DNA of 7,208 bases from an uncultured Oscillospiraceae bacterium (GTDB lineage Bacteria; Bacillota; Clostridia; Oscillospirales; Acutalibacteraceae), in NCBI GenBank assembly GCA_900552985.1, contig USBP01000066.1, positions 1-7,208 on the forward strand. The letters are read 5' to 3'. The notes under the pieces were generated by a model. That model was given only the letters and a program-made list of their open reading frames with translations, made no database searches and was not told the DNA's origin. Positions 6,644 to 7,208 of the stretch are shown here, in pieces. The stretch's first letter is position 1; the number at the start of each line of letters is the position of its first letter. The translations under genes and the position numbers were made by a program.

Positions 6644-6798
6644 ACAAGAATTGTGATATTTGCACAAAAAATATTTTTCGTATTTTGGAATTGCTATTGA
6701 AAAAGTTAATATTTTCGTCATCTTTTTTTACAAAACCCGCAACAACTCAGCAGTATGATATGGATGCACTTGGAAAGTGAATGGAAGGAGGTGAATCC
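6644..6798 (+). other. AT-rich gap before the stress-protein gene
   Basis: This gap is strikingly AT-rich compared with its neighbours. A weak promoter candidate, TTGGAA (6685-6690) with TAATAT (6707-6712) at 16-base spacing, could serve the downstream gene. No GC-rich stem with a T-tract is seen, so no intrinsic terminator for the lipoprotein gene is supported. The T-run at 6723-6729 has no convincing stem in front of it. Read-through into the next gene is possible. Confidence 0.4.
6651..6667. promoter_or_regulatory. TTGTG/CACAA dyad, possible operator
   Basis: TTGTG and CACAA flank a seven-base AT-rich centre, eight bases after the lipoprotein stop. It resembles Rex-type or CRP/FNR-like half-sites, but the spacing is one base shorter than the 18-base Rex consensus. 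It lies just upstream of the weak promoter candidate for the stress-protein gene. Regulator identity is not established. Confidence 0.25.
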
Positions 6799-7208
6799 AT
6801 GTCAAAGGATGCTTGCGTGCTGGTCTGCGTCACCAGCCAGCCGGATTGCGAGCGGCTGATCCGTGCGGGGCGAAAAATTGCAGACAGCGAGCGAGTTCCG
6901 CTGCAAGTCGTCAGCGTGCAGAGGGCGGACGAATGCTTTCGGCCGAACCCGGAGGCGCTGGAGGAGCTGTACCGGCAGGCAAAGGCGGTCAGAGCGGAGA
7001 TGACGATCTATTTTAACGACAGCCCGGCCATCACAGCAGCCGTCCATGCGGTAAAAGAAGGCGCTGTTAATATTGTGGTAGGCTTTCCCCGGGAGAACAG
7101 CGCGCATTTTGTAGAGGATGTTCATATGCTGGCGCCGGAGATCCCCATCAGTATGGTGGATAGCGGCGATAAAATTTATCAAATGCTGCCTGCTGCGTCC
7201 CCACAGTC
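6799..7208 (+). CDS. Universal stress protein, UspA-like (partial, C-terminus off window)
   Basis: The frame is open from ATG 6799 to the window edge, giving 136 residues plus two bases. The opening strand and helix ACVLVCVTSQPDCERLIRAG (5-24), a second strand VPLQVVSV (33-40), a third MTIYFNDSP (68-76), and then AAVHAVKEGAVNIVVGFPRE (80-99) follow the alternating alpha/beta order of single-domain clostridial UspA proteins, which also resemble the Usp domain of KdpD. The protein is expected to be cytoplasmic. The C-terminal nucleotide-binding motif G-x2-G-x9-G[ST] of ATP-binding members is not seen: the place where it should lie reads VVGFPRENSAHF, so this may be a non-ATP-binding member. Translation should be strong: AAGGAGGTGA (6785-6794) is a near-perfect anti-16S match ending four bases before ATG. 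Family assignment rests on fold pattern and short motifs, so it is less certain than for the other genes. Confidence 0.72.
   Translation, partial: MSKDACVLVCVTSQPDCERLIRAGRKIADSERVPLQVVSVQRADECFRPNPEALEELYRQAKAVRAEMTIYFNDSPAITAAVHAVKEGAVNIVVGFPRENSAHFVEDVHMLAPEIPISMVDSGDKIYQMLPAASPQ

Noticed and set aside
6699..6729. Possible intrinsic terminator with T-run
   Set aside because: Only a weak all-AT pairing (GAAAA with TTTTC) is present, there is no GC-rich stem, and the T-run is not directly after it.

Overview
This 7.2 kb window looks like chromosomal DNA of a moderately GC-rich member of the Clostridia (Bacillota). The evidence is strong AGGAGG-type ribosome binding sites before most genes, AT-rich intergenic gaps with SigA-like promoters, a YerB/DUF3048 lipoprotein, and closest family resemblances to clostridial proteins. 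The species cannot be named from the sequence alone. No mobile element, CRISPR array, rRNA or tRNA is visible.

Minus strand, about 1-5350: a compact four-gene carbohydrate operon read right to left. A TTGCTT-17-TATAAT promoter (5320-5348) leads into (1) a BadF/NagK-type sugar kinase, (2) a GH4 NAD/Mn-dependent 6-phospho-glycosidase that overlaps the kinase by 4 bases, (3) a 733-residue cytoplasmic protein with seven N-terminal propeller-type repeats fused to a probable alpha/alpha toroid of unknown activity, and (4) a DapA/NanA-superfamily aldolase or lyase cut by the left edge of the window. The gaps are -4, 27 and 16 bases, so the four are almost certainly co-transcribed. A plausible joint role is intracellular breakdown of a glycoside: kinase-made 6-phosphate, GH4 cleavage, and 2-keto-acid aldolase chemistry. 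The toroid protein would be an unassigned hydrolase, lyase or epimerase. No PTS or other transporter lies in the window, so the substrate is not determined.

Middle, 5238-5548: a 311-base divergent control region. It carries the two oppositely oriented promoters, several short dyads, and a GC-rich hairpin in the leader of the plus-strand gene.

Plus strand, 5549-7208: a DUF3048 (YerB-like) lipoprotein, then an AT-rich 155-base gap with a TTGTG/CACAA dyad, then the start of a UspA-like universal stress protein cut by the right edge. These two genes show no clear functional tie to the sugar operon.

The item most worth following is the propeller-toroid protein and its linkage to a kinase, GH4 and DapA-like set. 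Every gene here belongs to a recognisable superfamily; the novelty, if any, lies in the combination and in the unassigned enzyme domain.
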